Assembly: GCA_964648115.1 (NCBI GenBank)
Contig: CAZYME010000011.1
Location: 1-64,000, forward strand
Reading direction: 5' to 3'
Length of the DNA stretch: 64,000 nucleotides
Source of the DNA: CAZYME01 sp964648115
Lineage (GTDB): Bacteria > Pseudomonadota > Gammaproteobacteria > Legionellales > Legionellaceae
Shown here: positions 42,450 through 51,206 of the stretch, in pieces
How the letters are laid out: each line of letters begins with the position of its first letter
How positions within the stretch are numbered: position 1 is the stretch's first letter
The notes under the pieces: model-generated
The model's database searches: none
Told to the model about the DNA's origin: nothing
What the model saw: the letters and a program-made list of their open reading frames with translations, nothing else
Program-made: the position numbers and the translations under genes

Positions 42450-45119
42450 TTAATGTGCAATGATCGGATCGACTTTTTCAGGGTCAATTCCATAACGTTT
42501 CATCGCGTCTAGTACAGTAGATGGAGGCACCTCACCTTGCTCTGCCAGCGCATTTAGCGCAGTTAATACAATATATTTAGCGTCCACTTCAAAGAAGTGT
42601 CGCAATTTCTCCCGGGTATCGCTACGACCAAAACCATCCGTACCAAGTGTCACGTAAGGCGATTGAATAAATGGCCTGATTTGCTCTGCATATAAACGCA
42701 TGTAATCTGTTGCTGCAATAATTGGGCCTACTCGTCCTGCCAATTGCTGCTCCACATAACTCTGTTGCGCTTTTTTATCGGGATGCATACGATTATGACG
42801 CTCAACTGCCAAGCCATCACGACGCAACTCATTAAAGCTAGTCACGCTCCAAATGTCTGCTGTTACCGAGAAATCCTCTTTTAACAAGCGCGCGGCTTCA
42901 ATCACTTCACGTAAAATAGTACCACTACCTAATAGTTGCACATGCTTCTTCGCTTTTTTAGAGCAATCTTGCAACAAATACATGCCCTTGATTATCCCAT
43001 CTTCAACACCAGCAGGCATATCCGGATGCTTATAGTTCTCATTCATTACTGTAATATAGAAAAATACATTATCCTCAAGTTCATACATACGGTACAAACC
43101 ATGCTGAATAATAACCGCTAACTCATAAGCATAAGTGGGGTCATAAGCAACGCAATTAGGAATGGTAGAAGCCATTATATGACTATGACCATCCTGGTGT
43201 TGTAAACCCTCACCAGCAAGGGTAGTTCTACCTGCCGTGCCCCCTAATAAAAAGCCACGTGCTTGCATATCACCAGCTGCCCAAGCAAGGTCACCAATTC
43301 GTTGAAAACCAAACATGGAGTAGTAGATATAAAATGGAACCATAGCTAGTTTATTTGAGCTATATGAGGTAGCAGCTGCCATCCATGAGCAAAAAGCACC
43401 TGCCTCATTGATTCCTTCTTCTAAAATCTGCCCATCTCTCGCTTCTCGATAATACATCACTTGCTCATGATCCACTGGGGTATACAACTGCCCTACTGGT
43501 GAATAAATACCTATTTGCCGGAACAATCCTTCCATACCAAACGTACGGCATTCATCGGGTACAATAGGCACTATACGCGGTCCCAGCTCTTTATCTTTCA
43601 ATAAGGCTGACAAAATTCTTACAAAGGCCATGGTGGTGGAGATTTCACGATCGCCTAAATTTTTTGTGACCACTGAAAAAGCCGAGAGATCAGGGATTGT
43701 TAATGGCTCAAACGTTGAACTACGTGCGGGTAAATATCCACCCAACGCCTCACGTTGCTTACGTAAATAGAGGATCTCAGGGCTATCGTCAGCAGGTCGG
43801 TAAAATGGTACCTCAGTAATCTTTTCATCACTAATAGGTATGCTGAAACGATCTCTAAATGCACGTAGATGCTCCACGCTCATTTTCTTTTGTTGATGGG
43901 TAATATTCATGCCTTCCCCAGCCGCACCCATACCATAACCCTTTACGGTTTTAGCAAGAATAACGGTAGGACCGCCACGATGCGCTACGGCTTGAGCATA
44001 GGCTGCAAAAACTTTTTGTGAGTCGTGACCTCCACGATTCAATCTCCAAATTTCTTCGTCTGATAAATGCTCTACCATTTTTTTCAGTTCAGGGTATTGG
44101 CCAAAAAAATGCTCGCGCACATATGCGCCATCGTTGGCTTTGTACCCTTGATAATCACCATCAACGCATTCTTCCATGCGCTTTTGCATCAAACCATCTT
44201 TATCTAACGCAAATAAGGGATCCCAACGTCCGCCCCATATCACCTTGATAACATTCCAACCAGCTCCACGAAATACACCTTCCAGTTCTTGAATGATCTT
44301 GCCATTACCTCGCACCGGCCCATCCAGACGTTGCAAATTACAATTCACTACAAAAATAAGATTATCTAGCTTTTCTCGTGCGGCAATCGAAAGCGCACCC
44401 AATGATTCAGGCTCATCCGTTTCACCATCACCAAGAAATGCCCAGACTTTGCGATCCGCAGCCTCGATCAAACCACGATTTTCTAAATATTTCATAAACC
44501 GTGCTTGATAAATTGCTTGCAGTGGCCCCAACCCCATAGACACCGTTGGGAACTGCCAGAAATCCTCCATTAACCATGGGTGAGGATAAGAAGATAAACC
44601 ATCCACTTCGACTTCTTGTCTAAATTTATCCAACTGTTGTTCGGAAAGCCGTCCCTCGAGGTAAGCGCGTGCATAAATACCAGGGGAAGAATGGCCTTGG
44701 ATATACAATAAATCCCCGCCATGCTTACCATTAGGCCCTTTAAAAAAATGATTAAATCCTGTTTCATAAAGCGTAGCAGCAGAAGCATAAGAGGCAATAT
44801 GCCCTCCCAATTCCGGTGCGTATTTACCAGCCCGGACAACCATTGCTACCGCATTCCACCGGATCAACGCACTAATACGCTTACTCATTCCCTCATCAGG
44901 GGGAATTGGCTTTTCTTCATAAGTTTTGATGGTGTTTCTATAGGGGGTATGAACAGAACTTGCAAGCCTGATACCTTCTGCATTGGCTTTATTAAGTAAT
45001 TCTTGTAATAAAAATGCGGCACGCTCACTGCCATCATTGCTAACCACGGCTTGTAATGCTTCTAGCCACTCTCGTGTTTCTATTGGATCAATATCATTAA
45101 TAATTTTTTCATTTGCCAT
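42450..45119 (-). CDS. aceE: Pyruvate dehydrogenase E1 component, homodimeric type
   Basis: This 889-residue thiamine-diphosphate enzyme decarboxylates pyruvate. The TPP motif runs from GDGETDEPESLGAL to NLIFVVNCNLQRLDGPVRG. The N-terminus (DIDPIETREWLEALQAVV) and C-terminal TLGTDGFGRSDTREKLRHFF are typical of AceE. Length matches E. coli (887). It begins the ace genes; a Cys-rich lipoprotein gene ends 18 bp upstream. This is a second pyruvate-dehydrogenase-type E1 in the window, unrelated in architecture to the alpha/beta type at 13.5 kb. Confidence 0.98.
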   Translation of the reverse strand: MANEKIINDIDPIETREWLEALQAVVSNDGSERAAFLLQELLNKANAEGIRLASSVHTPYRNTIKTYEEKPIPPDEGMSKRISALIRWNAVAMVVRAGKYAPELGGHIASYASAATLYETGFNHFFKGPNGKHGGDLLYIQGHSSPGIYARAYLEGRLSEQQLDKFRQEVEVDGLSSYPHPWLMEDFWQFPTVSMGLGPLQAIYQARFMKYLENRGLIEAADRKVWAFLGDGETDEPESLGALSIAAREKLDNLIFVVNCNLQRLDGPVRGNGKIIQELEGVFRGAGWNVIKVIWGGRWDPLFALDKDGLMQKRMEECVDGDYQGYKANDGAYVREHFFGQYPELKKMVEHLSDEEIWRLNRGGHDSQKVFAAYAQAVAHRGGPTVILAKTVKGYGMGAAGEGMNITHQQKKMSVEHLRAFRDRFSIPISDEKITEVPFYRPADDSPEILYLRKQREALGGYLPARSSTFEPLTIPDLSAFSVVTKNLGDREISTTMAFVRILSALLKDKELGPRIVPIVPDECRTFGMEGLFRQIGIYSPVGQLYTPVDHEQVMYYREARDGQILEEGINEAGAFCSWMAAATSYSSNKLAMVPFYIYYSMFGFQRIGDLAWAAGDMQARGFLLGGTAGRTTLAGEGLQHQDGHSHIMASTIPNCVAYDPTYAYELAVIIQHGLYRMYELEDNVFFYITVMNENYKHPDMPAGVEDGIIKGMYLLQDCSKKAKKHVQLLGSGTILREVIEAARLLKEDFSVTADIWSVTSFNELRRDGLAVERHNRMHPDKKAQQSYVEQQLAGRVGPIIAATDYMRLYAEQIRPFIQSPYVTLGTDGFGRSDTREKLRHFFEVDAKYIVLTALNALAEQGEVPPSTVLDAMKRYGIDPEKVDPIIAH

Positions 45120-45137
45120 GAGAATGTTCCTCAGGAG

Positions 45138-45518
45138 TTAACAGCAAGCCGGGCCAACTTGCAAACGTTTATGAATAAGACCCGTGCAAGACTGTGTGCA
45201 AACATTAAAGTCCGCTAAACAGTTACATGTGGTTTTGCGGCATTGTAGTGGATCTCGATAAGAATTCAACTCGCGCGCAATAATTCCACCTTGAATATTC
45301 TGCTCATGTATATATCGGCTGTAATTACGAGCAGTAGCGCATTTTGCATCCAATGAGCACTCATTACAACCATTATCACAAACTTGATTACATGTTTTGA
45401 GGCGCTCTTTACAGCTATTTTTACATGCAGCACGTTCTTGCGCACACTGAACCGAAACCGGTTGAGTTGCACATGCAGCTAGTGCCAGCATTGCGGCACA
45501 CAATACCATACGTATCAT
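45138..45518 (-). CDS. Cysteine-rich lipoprotein of unknown function
   Basis: This 126-residue lipoprotein has the lipobox LAAC with lipidated Cys16. The mature chain contains 16 cysteines including the lipidated one, many spaced as CxxxC or CxxC (CKNSCKERLKTCNQVC, CDNGCNEC, CRKTTCNC), and ends in Cys-Cys. Such spacing suggests a disulfide-stapled helical structure or metal binding. It lies 18 bp upstream of aceE on the same strand, so it may share its transcript. I do not know the family's function. Confidence 0.8.
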   Translation of the reverse strand: MIRMVLCAAMLALAACATQPVSVQCAQERAACKNSCKERLKTCNQVCDNGCNECSLDAKCATARNYSRYIHEQNIQGGIIARELNSYRDPLQCRKTTCNCLADFNVCTQSCTGLIHKRLQVGPACC

Positions 45519-45618
45519 AACTCACTTACCTCTATATGATCTGAATAGCACTTACTTAAGGAAAGTTCAGCTAAAAACAGCCCGTCGATTATTTGTACCC
45601 TTCACATATAACCTTAAT

Positions 45619-46359
45619 TTACATCCATGCAACCAGTGTAAAAAACGCAAGTAAAACCAATAAGAGGATGACCGCATATTCGACAAGCTTCTCTGCTTGT
45701 AACATTTTAGCAGATTTAGCCCCGTTTGAGCTAAGTGCCTGCAAACCGCACACACTGAGAAGGGTTTGATTATTAGAGGGTGCTTTAAAAAATAACTTCC
45801 AAAAATCCCGCAACCCCGCCTGAAAATTACCCACCAACAAATATAATAATACTGTCATTCGTGCAGGCAACCAATCAAGAATATTAGTTAAGCGCGTTGC
45901 TATCTGGTTTAGCGATTGCTGCTGCTGACTCTGATAAATAAGCCTGTACACTAATGCAGCCAACGGGCCCAAAGTAATATACCAAAACAATACCGCAAAT
46001 AATTGTCCATTAGCCTGCTCTAAATATTCAGCAATCTCGTCTTGAGTAGCATTCTCAGCTACTGATACATGCACTGGGTAAAATGGATTTCCGGGCCCAA
46101 TACAACAATATACAATAATAAGATTGAGCAGTAATCCTACAAATCCAAAAACACTATTTGAGAAGTAATATAAGATAACAGACACAACCACGACAAAAGG
46201 CAACAAAATAAAGGCGAGGATTATCCATGGGGAAACTTTTTGTAGTCGCCGGGCTATGAAATCAATATAAGCTGAAGTCCAATAAAAGCGTTTATGTAAA
46301 GCAGCATGCACCAAAAACCGCTCACTTAGTAAACAAAGAACAATAACCAACAATTTCAT
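45619..46359 (-). CDS. ampE: AmpE-like inner-membrane protein
   Basis: This 246-residue protein has about four to five membrane segments and fits the AmpE/CobD-like family. Matching features include an N-terminal SERFLVH, the PFYPVHVSVAENATQDEIAE loop, the GPLAALVYRL helix and RLTNILDWLPARMTVLLYLL. AmpE is linked to beta-lactamase induction via AmpD in enterobacteria, but its biochemistry is unclear. ampD is not adjacent. It follows the antiporter gene by 5 bp. It is shorter than E. coli AmpE (284 aa). Confidence 0.85.
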   Translation of the reverse strand: MKLLVIVLCLLSERFLVHAALHKRFYWTSAYIDFIARRLQKVSPWIILAFILLPFVVVVSVILYYFSNSVFGFVGLLLNLIIVYCCIGPGNPFYPVHVSVAENATQDEIAEYLEQANGQLFAVLFWYITLGPLAALVYRLIYQSQQQQSLNQIATRLTNILDWLPARMTVLLYLLVGNFQAGLRDFWKLFFKAPSNNQTLLSVCGLQALSSNGAKSAKMLQAEKLVEYAVILLLVLLAFFTLVAWM

Positions 46360-46364
46360 TTTGC

Positions 46365-47537
46365 CTAATCCTTACGCATTTTTTCAGACAATGACATGGG
46401 TGTAGGGTATTTCAATACTACTAAATAAGAAGAAACAATAAATGTTAGAATGGTAGTCGCTTGAATCAGATTTGAGGCTACATCTGAGATAAGGTTAGCG
46501 CTCAAAGCAATACTTGCCACCAGCAACGAAAACTCACTCGCTTGACCTAAACGAAGCCCCACCTCTTTAGCAACTAATTTTTTTTCCCCGGCTTTGACAA
46601 ACAATAACCGAAAACATAGCGGCTTTAAGAACAACATGAGCAACGCTAAGATACAAGCGGGGATTACAACTTGCGCTGCAAAACTAAAGTTAAAGGTGGC
46701 TCCTACGGAAAAGAAAAACAACACTAGGAAAAAGTCTCGTAATGGTTTCAAGCTTTCCGCAATAAAAAGAGAGATAGGGCTAGCCGCCAATGCTACGCCA
46801 GCAACGAAAGCTCCAATGTCCTCTGATAAGCCCATTTTTTGCCCAAGGACTGATAAACCAAGACACCAGCCAATGGAGAGTAAAAATACATACTCTTGTG
46901 TTCTATCAAAACGCGCCAATAATTTGACTAGCACATAACGTTCGAAGAGGAATGCAAATAAGATTAATGAAGGAAGAGCCACCCCTACCAAAAGAAGATC
47001 GTTCCAAACCAGGCCTCCCCCATCTTGTGCACCATTAATCAAAATTAAAACAATAATGGCTATCAGATCTTGCATCAACAGCACGCTTATCATCACCTCA
47101 CCCGTATGCTGGTGATGCAAAATTGTTGTTGGAAGTAATTTAAGACCAATGATGGTACTTGAGAACATCATAGCTGCAGCCAGGACCCAACATTCTGTAG
47201 TAGACAGACCAAACCAACATCCAATCAAATAAGCAATGAGGGCAAAAATCAATGAACTAAACATTGCGATCCAGGTTACTTCTTTAAGCATATGGATTAG
47301 ATTTTGAGGCTGCAGGTGTAATCCGAGCAGAAATAGCAAAAATACAATCCCAACATCGCCCACTTGTCGGACTGCACCGAGATCAGATACTAAACCTAAA
47401 CCCCAAGGGCCTAAGGCGGCACCCAATAAAATATAGGCAACTAACAAAGATTGCTTGGTATAGAGCACGACCGTTGAAAAAACTGCAGCACCCGCGAAAA
47501 TCAAAAAAATCGTGTAAAACACTGTACCATCATGCAT
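46365..47537 (-). CDS. CPA2-family cation:proton antiporter (KefB-like membrane domain)
   Basis: This 390-residue integral membrane protein has about 12-13 helices and matches the Na+/H+ exchanger domain. Features include AYILLGAALGPWGLG, VGIVFLLFLLGLHL, MMFSSTIIGLKLL, the ion-binding LLMQDLIAI and LSEDIGAFVAGVALA. There is no C-terminal RCK/TrkA-N domain, so it is not regulated like KefB/KefC. Ion specificity (K+ or Na+) is not evident. It precedes ampE in the same transcript. Confidence 0.9.
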   Translation of the reverse strand: MHDGTVFYTIFLIFAGAAVFSTVVLYTKQSLLVAYILLGAALGPWGLGLVSDLGAVRQVGDVGIVFLLFLLGLHLQPQNLIHMLKEVTWIAMFSSLIFALIAYLIGCWFGLSTTECWVLAAAMMFSSTIIGLKLLPTTILHHQHTGEVMISVLLMQDLIAIIVLILINGAQDGGGLVWNDLLLVGVALPSLILFAFLFERYVLVKLLARFDRTQEYVFLLSIGWCLGLSVLGQKMGLSEDIGAFVAGVALAASPISLFIAESLKPLRDFFLVLFFFSVGATFNFSFAAQVVIPACILALLMLFLKPLCFRLLFVKAGEKKLVAKEVGLRLGQASEFSLLVASIALSANLISDVASNLIQATTILTFIVSSYLVVLKYPTPMSLSEKMRKD

Positions 47538-47557
47538 ATTATCTCTCTGTCGGCGTT

Positions 47558-47595
47558 GATCCCCGCATTACGCTTCGCTCCATACGGGCTACATT
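47558..47595. repeat. Dispersed palindromic repeat, family 1 (copy h)
   Basis: GATCCCCGCATTACGCTTCG followed by CTCCATACGGGCTACATT. It is nearly identical to copy f and lies upstream of the antiporter gene. Confidence 0.8.
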
Positions 47596-47620
47596 TTTTT
47601 AAATTTTTATCAGTTCACTC

Positions 47621-48313
47621 TTAACTTTCCAAAATACCACAATTCTTATTCGCAGGAACAGCAATGTCCATCATTTTTGGTCTGGGTAAGTTTAAACCAT
47701 TCATTAAAGTAATATATTCTTGTTTAGATTTAACCCGTAAGCGAGGATTAAAGCGGATTTCCTCACCAATGGTACTAACCGTCATCCCATTGTAATCATG
47801 TCCTGGGTAAACTAACGTGCTTTCTGGTAAGCATAACAATCGATTCAACAAACTATCATATTGCTGGCTTGGGCTGCCGTTTTGAAAATCAGTACGACCT
47901 GTGCCACGAATAAATAAAGTATCGCCTGTAAAAATTCTATCACTCATTAAAAAACAATACGAATCATCAGTATGGCCAGGAGTGTATATAACGGTGAATT
48001 TAAGCCCACCAAAATCGAGAATATCATTATCGCGGAATTTTGCTAAAACGCCCCCTGCTTGGCTTTGCTCTCCCATCATGGACTTGCAATTCAAGGTCAT
48101 GCTCAACTCACCTATAGCGGTAATATGATCAGCATGTAGGTGAGTATCCATTGCAGCAACAAGTGTCAGATCAAGTTGTTTGATTAGCGTTAGATATTGA
48201 TTAACATTCCTTTTAACCGGATCAATGATCACAGCCTCTTTCCCATAATCTGCCGCGAGTAAATAAGTGTACGTTGACGATTCACTATCAAATAATTGGC
48301 GAAACAACATCAT
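47621..48313 (-). CDS. Persulfide dioxygenase-like metallo-beta-lactamase-fold protein (ETHE1 family)
   Basis: This 230-residue enzyme has the HxHxDH motif (DTHLHADHITA), TPGHTDDSYCF, IFTGDTLFIRGTGRTDFQNG and VYPGHDYNG. These give the 2-His-1-carboxylate iron site and the GRTDFQ signature of ETHE1-type sulfur dioxygenases, which oxidise glutathione persulfide to sulfite. Cytoplasmic. It follows ugpB by 12 bp, so it may be transcribed with that group, but there is no obvious metabolic link. Confidence 0.88.
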   Translation of the reverse strand: MMLFRQLFDSESSTYTYLLAADYGKEAVIIDPVKRNVNQYLTLIKQLDLTLVAAMDTHLHADHITAIGELSMTLNCKSMMGEQSQAGGVLAKFRDNDILDFGGLKFTVIYTPGHTDDSYCFLMSDRIFTGDTLFIRGTGRTDFQNGSPSQQYDSLLNRLLCLPESTLVYPGHDYNGMTVSTIGEEIRFNPRLRVKSKQEYITLMNGLNLPRPKMMDIAVPANKNCGILES

Positions 48314-48325
48314 CGGACTCCGTAG

Positions 48326-49612
48326 TTAGTAATCGGAAGTATTATGAGCAAAACGTTTTAGAGCATAATTTGCACGAATTACAGCGTCATCCATTGCCTG
48401 TTGTGGAGATTTAATACCTGCAAATATGACCTCTAATGCCTCATCGTTGATTGCTCGAATTTGGTTTTGCGGACCTAAACGCAAAGCGGGTACTGCCTCA
48501 TTGTTATTAACTAGTTCGACTTGCGCCAATCTCAAAGATGGATGTTTGCTATCGCTAACAAGCTGCTTATAAACCCCTTTCGTTCCTAAAGGTAAATACC
48601 CCGTATTTTGGTACCAGCGCTGTTGCACCAGAGGCTTGGCCAAATAAGTAAAAAATTGAGCAACTCCCCGGTAAACCTCCGGTGTTTGAGCTGCTACGGC
48701 CCAAATTGCTGCTCCACCGGAAACATTATTAAACCGTCGATTACTAACATCACTGTCCAAGGGTAAAACATCCATTCCTACTTTGAAGGGCACAAGTTTG
48801 GATAAGCTATTAAATGCCCCAGAAGATTGGCTGAGCAAAGGACAGCGCCCACTGGTAAAAAGGATGGTTGCATCATCCGTTCGGCCACCATATTCAAAAT
48901 AATGCAACTTTTGCCAACGCACCAACCGAGCTAGATGATGAATTATATGTTTATTATTATATGAAGCTTTTTGAGTAACCGCGTCGGCCATAGACAATCC
49001 GTGGGTTGCGGAGAAGGATTCTATCAGTATCCATGACGGATACGCGCTAGTATAAGCACAAGAAAATCCCGCTTGTTTTAGTTTCGAAGCTAAAATTTCT
49101 AGCTCATTCCATGTACGTGGAAATGATTGTGCTGAATAACCTACCTTGGCAAGCGCATCTGCATTATAAAATAGGGCAGGAACAGAAGTATTAAATGGCA
49201 TAGCCATTAAATGACCATGTTCGCTATAGAAGGCGCGTACTGCTGGAAAAAAACTGGTTTCTGGTAAGGTCAACCCCTCTTCCTGCATTAGCGCATCAAC
49301 AGGCTTAATAATACCGGAGGGCTTTAACATCGTTGTCGTGCCCACTTCAAATACTTGGATTAAAGCCGGGGGTTGATGCGCTCGAAATGCCGCAGCAAAA
49401 CTGGTTAACGATTCAATATAATCGCCCTTGTAAATGGGTTTGATTCGATAACCTGACTGACTACGATTAAAATCTTTTGCCAAAGCCTGTATCTCTGAGC
49501 CTGCGTCCCCAGCCAATGAATGCCAAAGTATAATTTCAATGGGTTTTGCAGACAACGATGTGAGAAAAAAACAACCTAAAACCCCAAGCAGCCAAGTGAG
49601 GATGGTCTTCAT
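48326..49612 (-). CDS. ugpB: ABC transporter periplasmic binding protein, UgpB-like (sn-glycerol-3-phosphate)
   Basis: This 428-residue family 1 extracellular solute-binding protein has a signal peptide (about 22 residues, ending LSAKP). The N-terminal IEIILWHSLAGDAGSEI resembles UgpB (VTLWHSM). Adjacent ugpQ supports glycerophosphodiester or glycerol-3-phosphate uptake. The permease genes ugpA/ugpE and ATPase ugpC are not in the window, so the binding protein is an orphan here. It overlaps ugpQ by 4 bp. Confidence 0.87.
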   Translation of the reverse strand: MKTILTWLLGVLGCFFLTSLSAKPIEIILWHSLAGDAGSEIQALAKDFNRSQSGYRIKPIYKGDYIESLTSFAAAFRAHQPPALIQVFEVGTTTMLKPSGIIKPVDALMQEEGLTLPETSFFPAVRAFYSEHGHLMAMPFNTSVPALFYNADALAKVGYSAQSFPRTWNELEILASKLKQAGFSCAYTSAYPSWILIESFSATHGLSMADAVTQKASYNNKHIIHHLARLVRWQKLHYFEYGGRTDDATILFTSGRCPLLSQSSGAFNSLSKLVPFKVGMDVLPLDSDVSNRRFNNVSGGAAIWAVAAQTPEVYRGVAQFFTYLAKPLVQQRWYQNTGYLPLGTKGVYKQLVSDSKHPSLRLAQVELVNNNEAVPALRLGPQNQIRAINDEALEVIFAGIKSPQQAMDDAVIRANYALKRFAHNTSDY

Positions 49613-50361
49613 AGAGCAGTACCGCGGCTTGCCCGCGGAATCCAGGACCTTTGAAGCAAATCAGGGTAGTCACTAAACACCGCATCCACTCCCCAACTAA
49701 ACAATTTCGCTGCCTGACGTTTTCGATTAACAGTATAAACATACACCACATAACCCTGCTGCTTGATGGCTGACACTCGTGCTGCCGTAGCGGCCCGGCG
49801 ACTTAGGTGTACTGAAAAACAATGGTTATCACGTGCTAATTGCAGCCAATTATCTTGCCATTTATCCAACAACAACCCTAATGGCATCTCAGGAGCAAGA
49901 CTACGGCACAATGCTAATGCATCAAGATCAAAACTAGACACCAAAGGTAATTTTTTATCGTGTGGCCAATAACGGTTAATCTGTGTCAGCACTGCGACCG
50001 TCGTTTGTTCAGTACTCCCAGGATAAGGTTTGATTTCAATATTTGCATGTACACCAGAAGCGATTAGCCATTGTATGGCATCATGTAACGATAAAATTTT
50101 TTCCCCAAGAAATTTTTTAGAATACCAACGTCCTACATCAAGTGACTGCAAGTATTCTGCAGAAACCAAACCAAACTCCCCACGCCCATTACTTGTTCGC
50201 TTTAAATTTTCGTCATGAAAGATAAACGCCTCACCATCAGCACTTAACATGACGTCAAATTCAATAAAATGACAACCTAAGGCGTGTGCTTTTTCAAAAG
50301 AAGCACGAGTATTTTCAGGCGCATATGCCGAAGCGCCTCGATGACCTATAACTCGTTCCAT
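49609..50361 (-). CDS. ugpQ: Glycerophosphodiester phosphodiesterase (UgpQ-like)
   Basis: This 250-residue GDPD TIM-barrel enzyme releases sn-glycerol-3-phosphate from glycerophosphodiesters. The N-terminal VIGHRGASAYAPENTRASF has catalytic His and Arg. The metal ligands follow in FIEFDVMLSADGEAFIFHD, with ANIEIKP later. There is no signal peptide, so it is cytoplasmic, like E. coli UgpQ. It lies between the SIMPL-like gene (6 bp upstream) and ugpB (4-bp overlap), a phospholipid-scavenging context. Confidence 0.93.
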   Translation of the reverse strand: MERVIGHRGASAYAPENTRASFEKAHALGCHFIEFDVMLSADGEAFIFHDENLKRTSNGRGEFGLVSAEYLQSLDVGRWYSKKFLGEKILSLHDAIQWLIASGVHANIEIKPYPGSTEQTTVAVLTQINRYWPHDKKLPLVSSFDLDALALCRSLAPEMPLGLLLDKWQDNWLQLARDNHCFSVHLSRRAATAARVSAIKQQGYVVYVYTVNRKRQAAKLFSWGVDAVFSDYPDLLQRSWIPRASRGTAL

Positions 50362-50367
50362 AGCAGA

Positions 50368-51066
50368 TTAATTTGCTCCTTGTTGTCTGTTAGATGCCAC
50401 CTGCACTATTGCCGTCATGGTTAGCTCATTACTGACCGTTAATGCAGGCGCTGCAGCAGGCATCACCATAGCATTCATCGCTCCTTTTTCTCGCAATATT
50501 TGTGGCGGAGGAACTGCATCTCCCTCAATAAAGGTCAGGTTATACAAGCTATAATTTTGTCCAGCATACAACTTGTTAATGCGGGCCATTTCATCTCGTG
50601 CTTGGCCATACAGACGTTCGCGCAGTTGTACACGCGCTTGCTGCACTTCATCGATGCTAGGCTTAAATTCAACTGAACTAATCCCATACGTTGCACCTGG
50701 CTTACTTACCGACTTTGCATTTTGATAAACCTTCGTCAAAGCAGACTGCACTACACGTGCTTGAGCCTGAACATATAGTTTTTCTAAACCAGAATTATCT
50801 TGAGAGCGATCAAACTGGGTTATATGCCATTCTCCAGTAGCAATTTTACCTAAGCTATCCATCATGTCAGCGCGGGTTTTTACTAAGTCAGCGTTACTGA
50901 GCGAAGCATTGATATTCACTGTCAATAAAGCAGTTTGGGTGCTAACCCATTGTTTAGCAGCAACCTCAAAATTCACGGTATCCAACATAAAATTTTGTGG
51001 AGGATCTGTTGCATAAACTACAGAATTAACTAAGAGTAGACAAAACAACCCGGCAATTTTTTTCAT
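50368..51066 (-). CDS. Exported SIMPL (DUF541)-like protein
   Basis: This 232-residue protein has a cleavable signal peptide (about 19 residues, ending VVYA). The mature chain has a beta-strand/long-helix pattern and an EVQQARVQLRERLYGQARDE stretch that resembles the SIMPL/DUF541 fold. That family has no established general role; some members are periplasmic. The start at 51066 is favoured by GGGAG seven bases upstream; the frame can be extended four codons. It is the first gene of the ugpQ-ugpB group. The family assignment is tentative. Confidence 0.65.
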   Translation of the reverse strand: MKKIAGLFCLLLVNSVVYATDPPQNFMLDTVNFEVAAKQWVSTQTALLTVNINASLSNADLVKTRADMMDSLGKIATGEWHITQFDRSQDNSGLEKLYVQAQARVVQSALTKVYQNAKSVSKPGATYGISSVEFKPSIDEVQQARVQLRERLYGQARDEMARINKLYAGQNYSLYNLTFIEGDAVPPPQILREKGAMNAMVMPAAAPALTVSNELTMTAIVQVASNRQQGAN

Positions 51067-51148
51067 CACGTCTCCCATGTGATCAAACCGATTTAGAATA
51101 TACTATAAAGAAAAATATTTTGATATTTTATCGTCTTTAGCAAGTGCA

Positions 51149-51177
51149 TTGATTTAATATTAAAATCCGTCTATAAC
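51149..51177 (+). promoter_or_regulatory. Sigma-70-type promoter of the amino-acid dehydrogenase operon
   Basis: TTGATT (51149-51154), a 17-base spacer, TATAAC (51172-51177). The start codon is 30 bases further on, after a GGAG ribosome-binding site. Confidence 0.55.
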
Positions 51178-51206
51178 ATGCATTTTCAATTACGGAGCTT
51201 AACCCT

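Noticed and set aside
46594..46938. 114-codon plus-strand frame in the antiporter gene
   Set aside because: Antisense shadow of membrane helices; Lys/Asn/Thr-rich and featureless.
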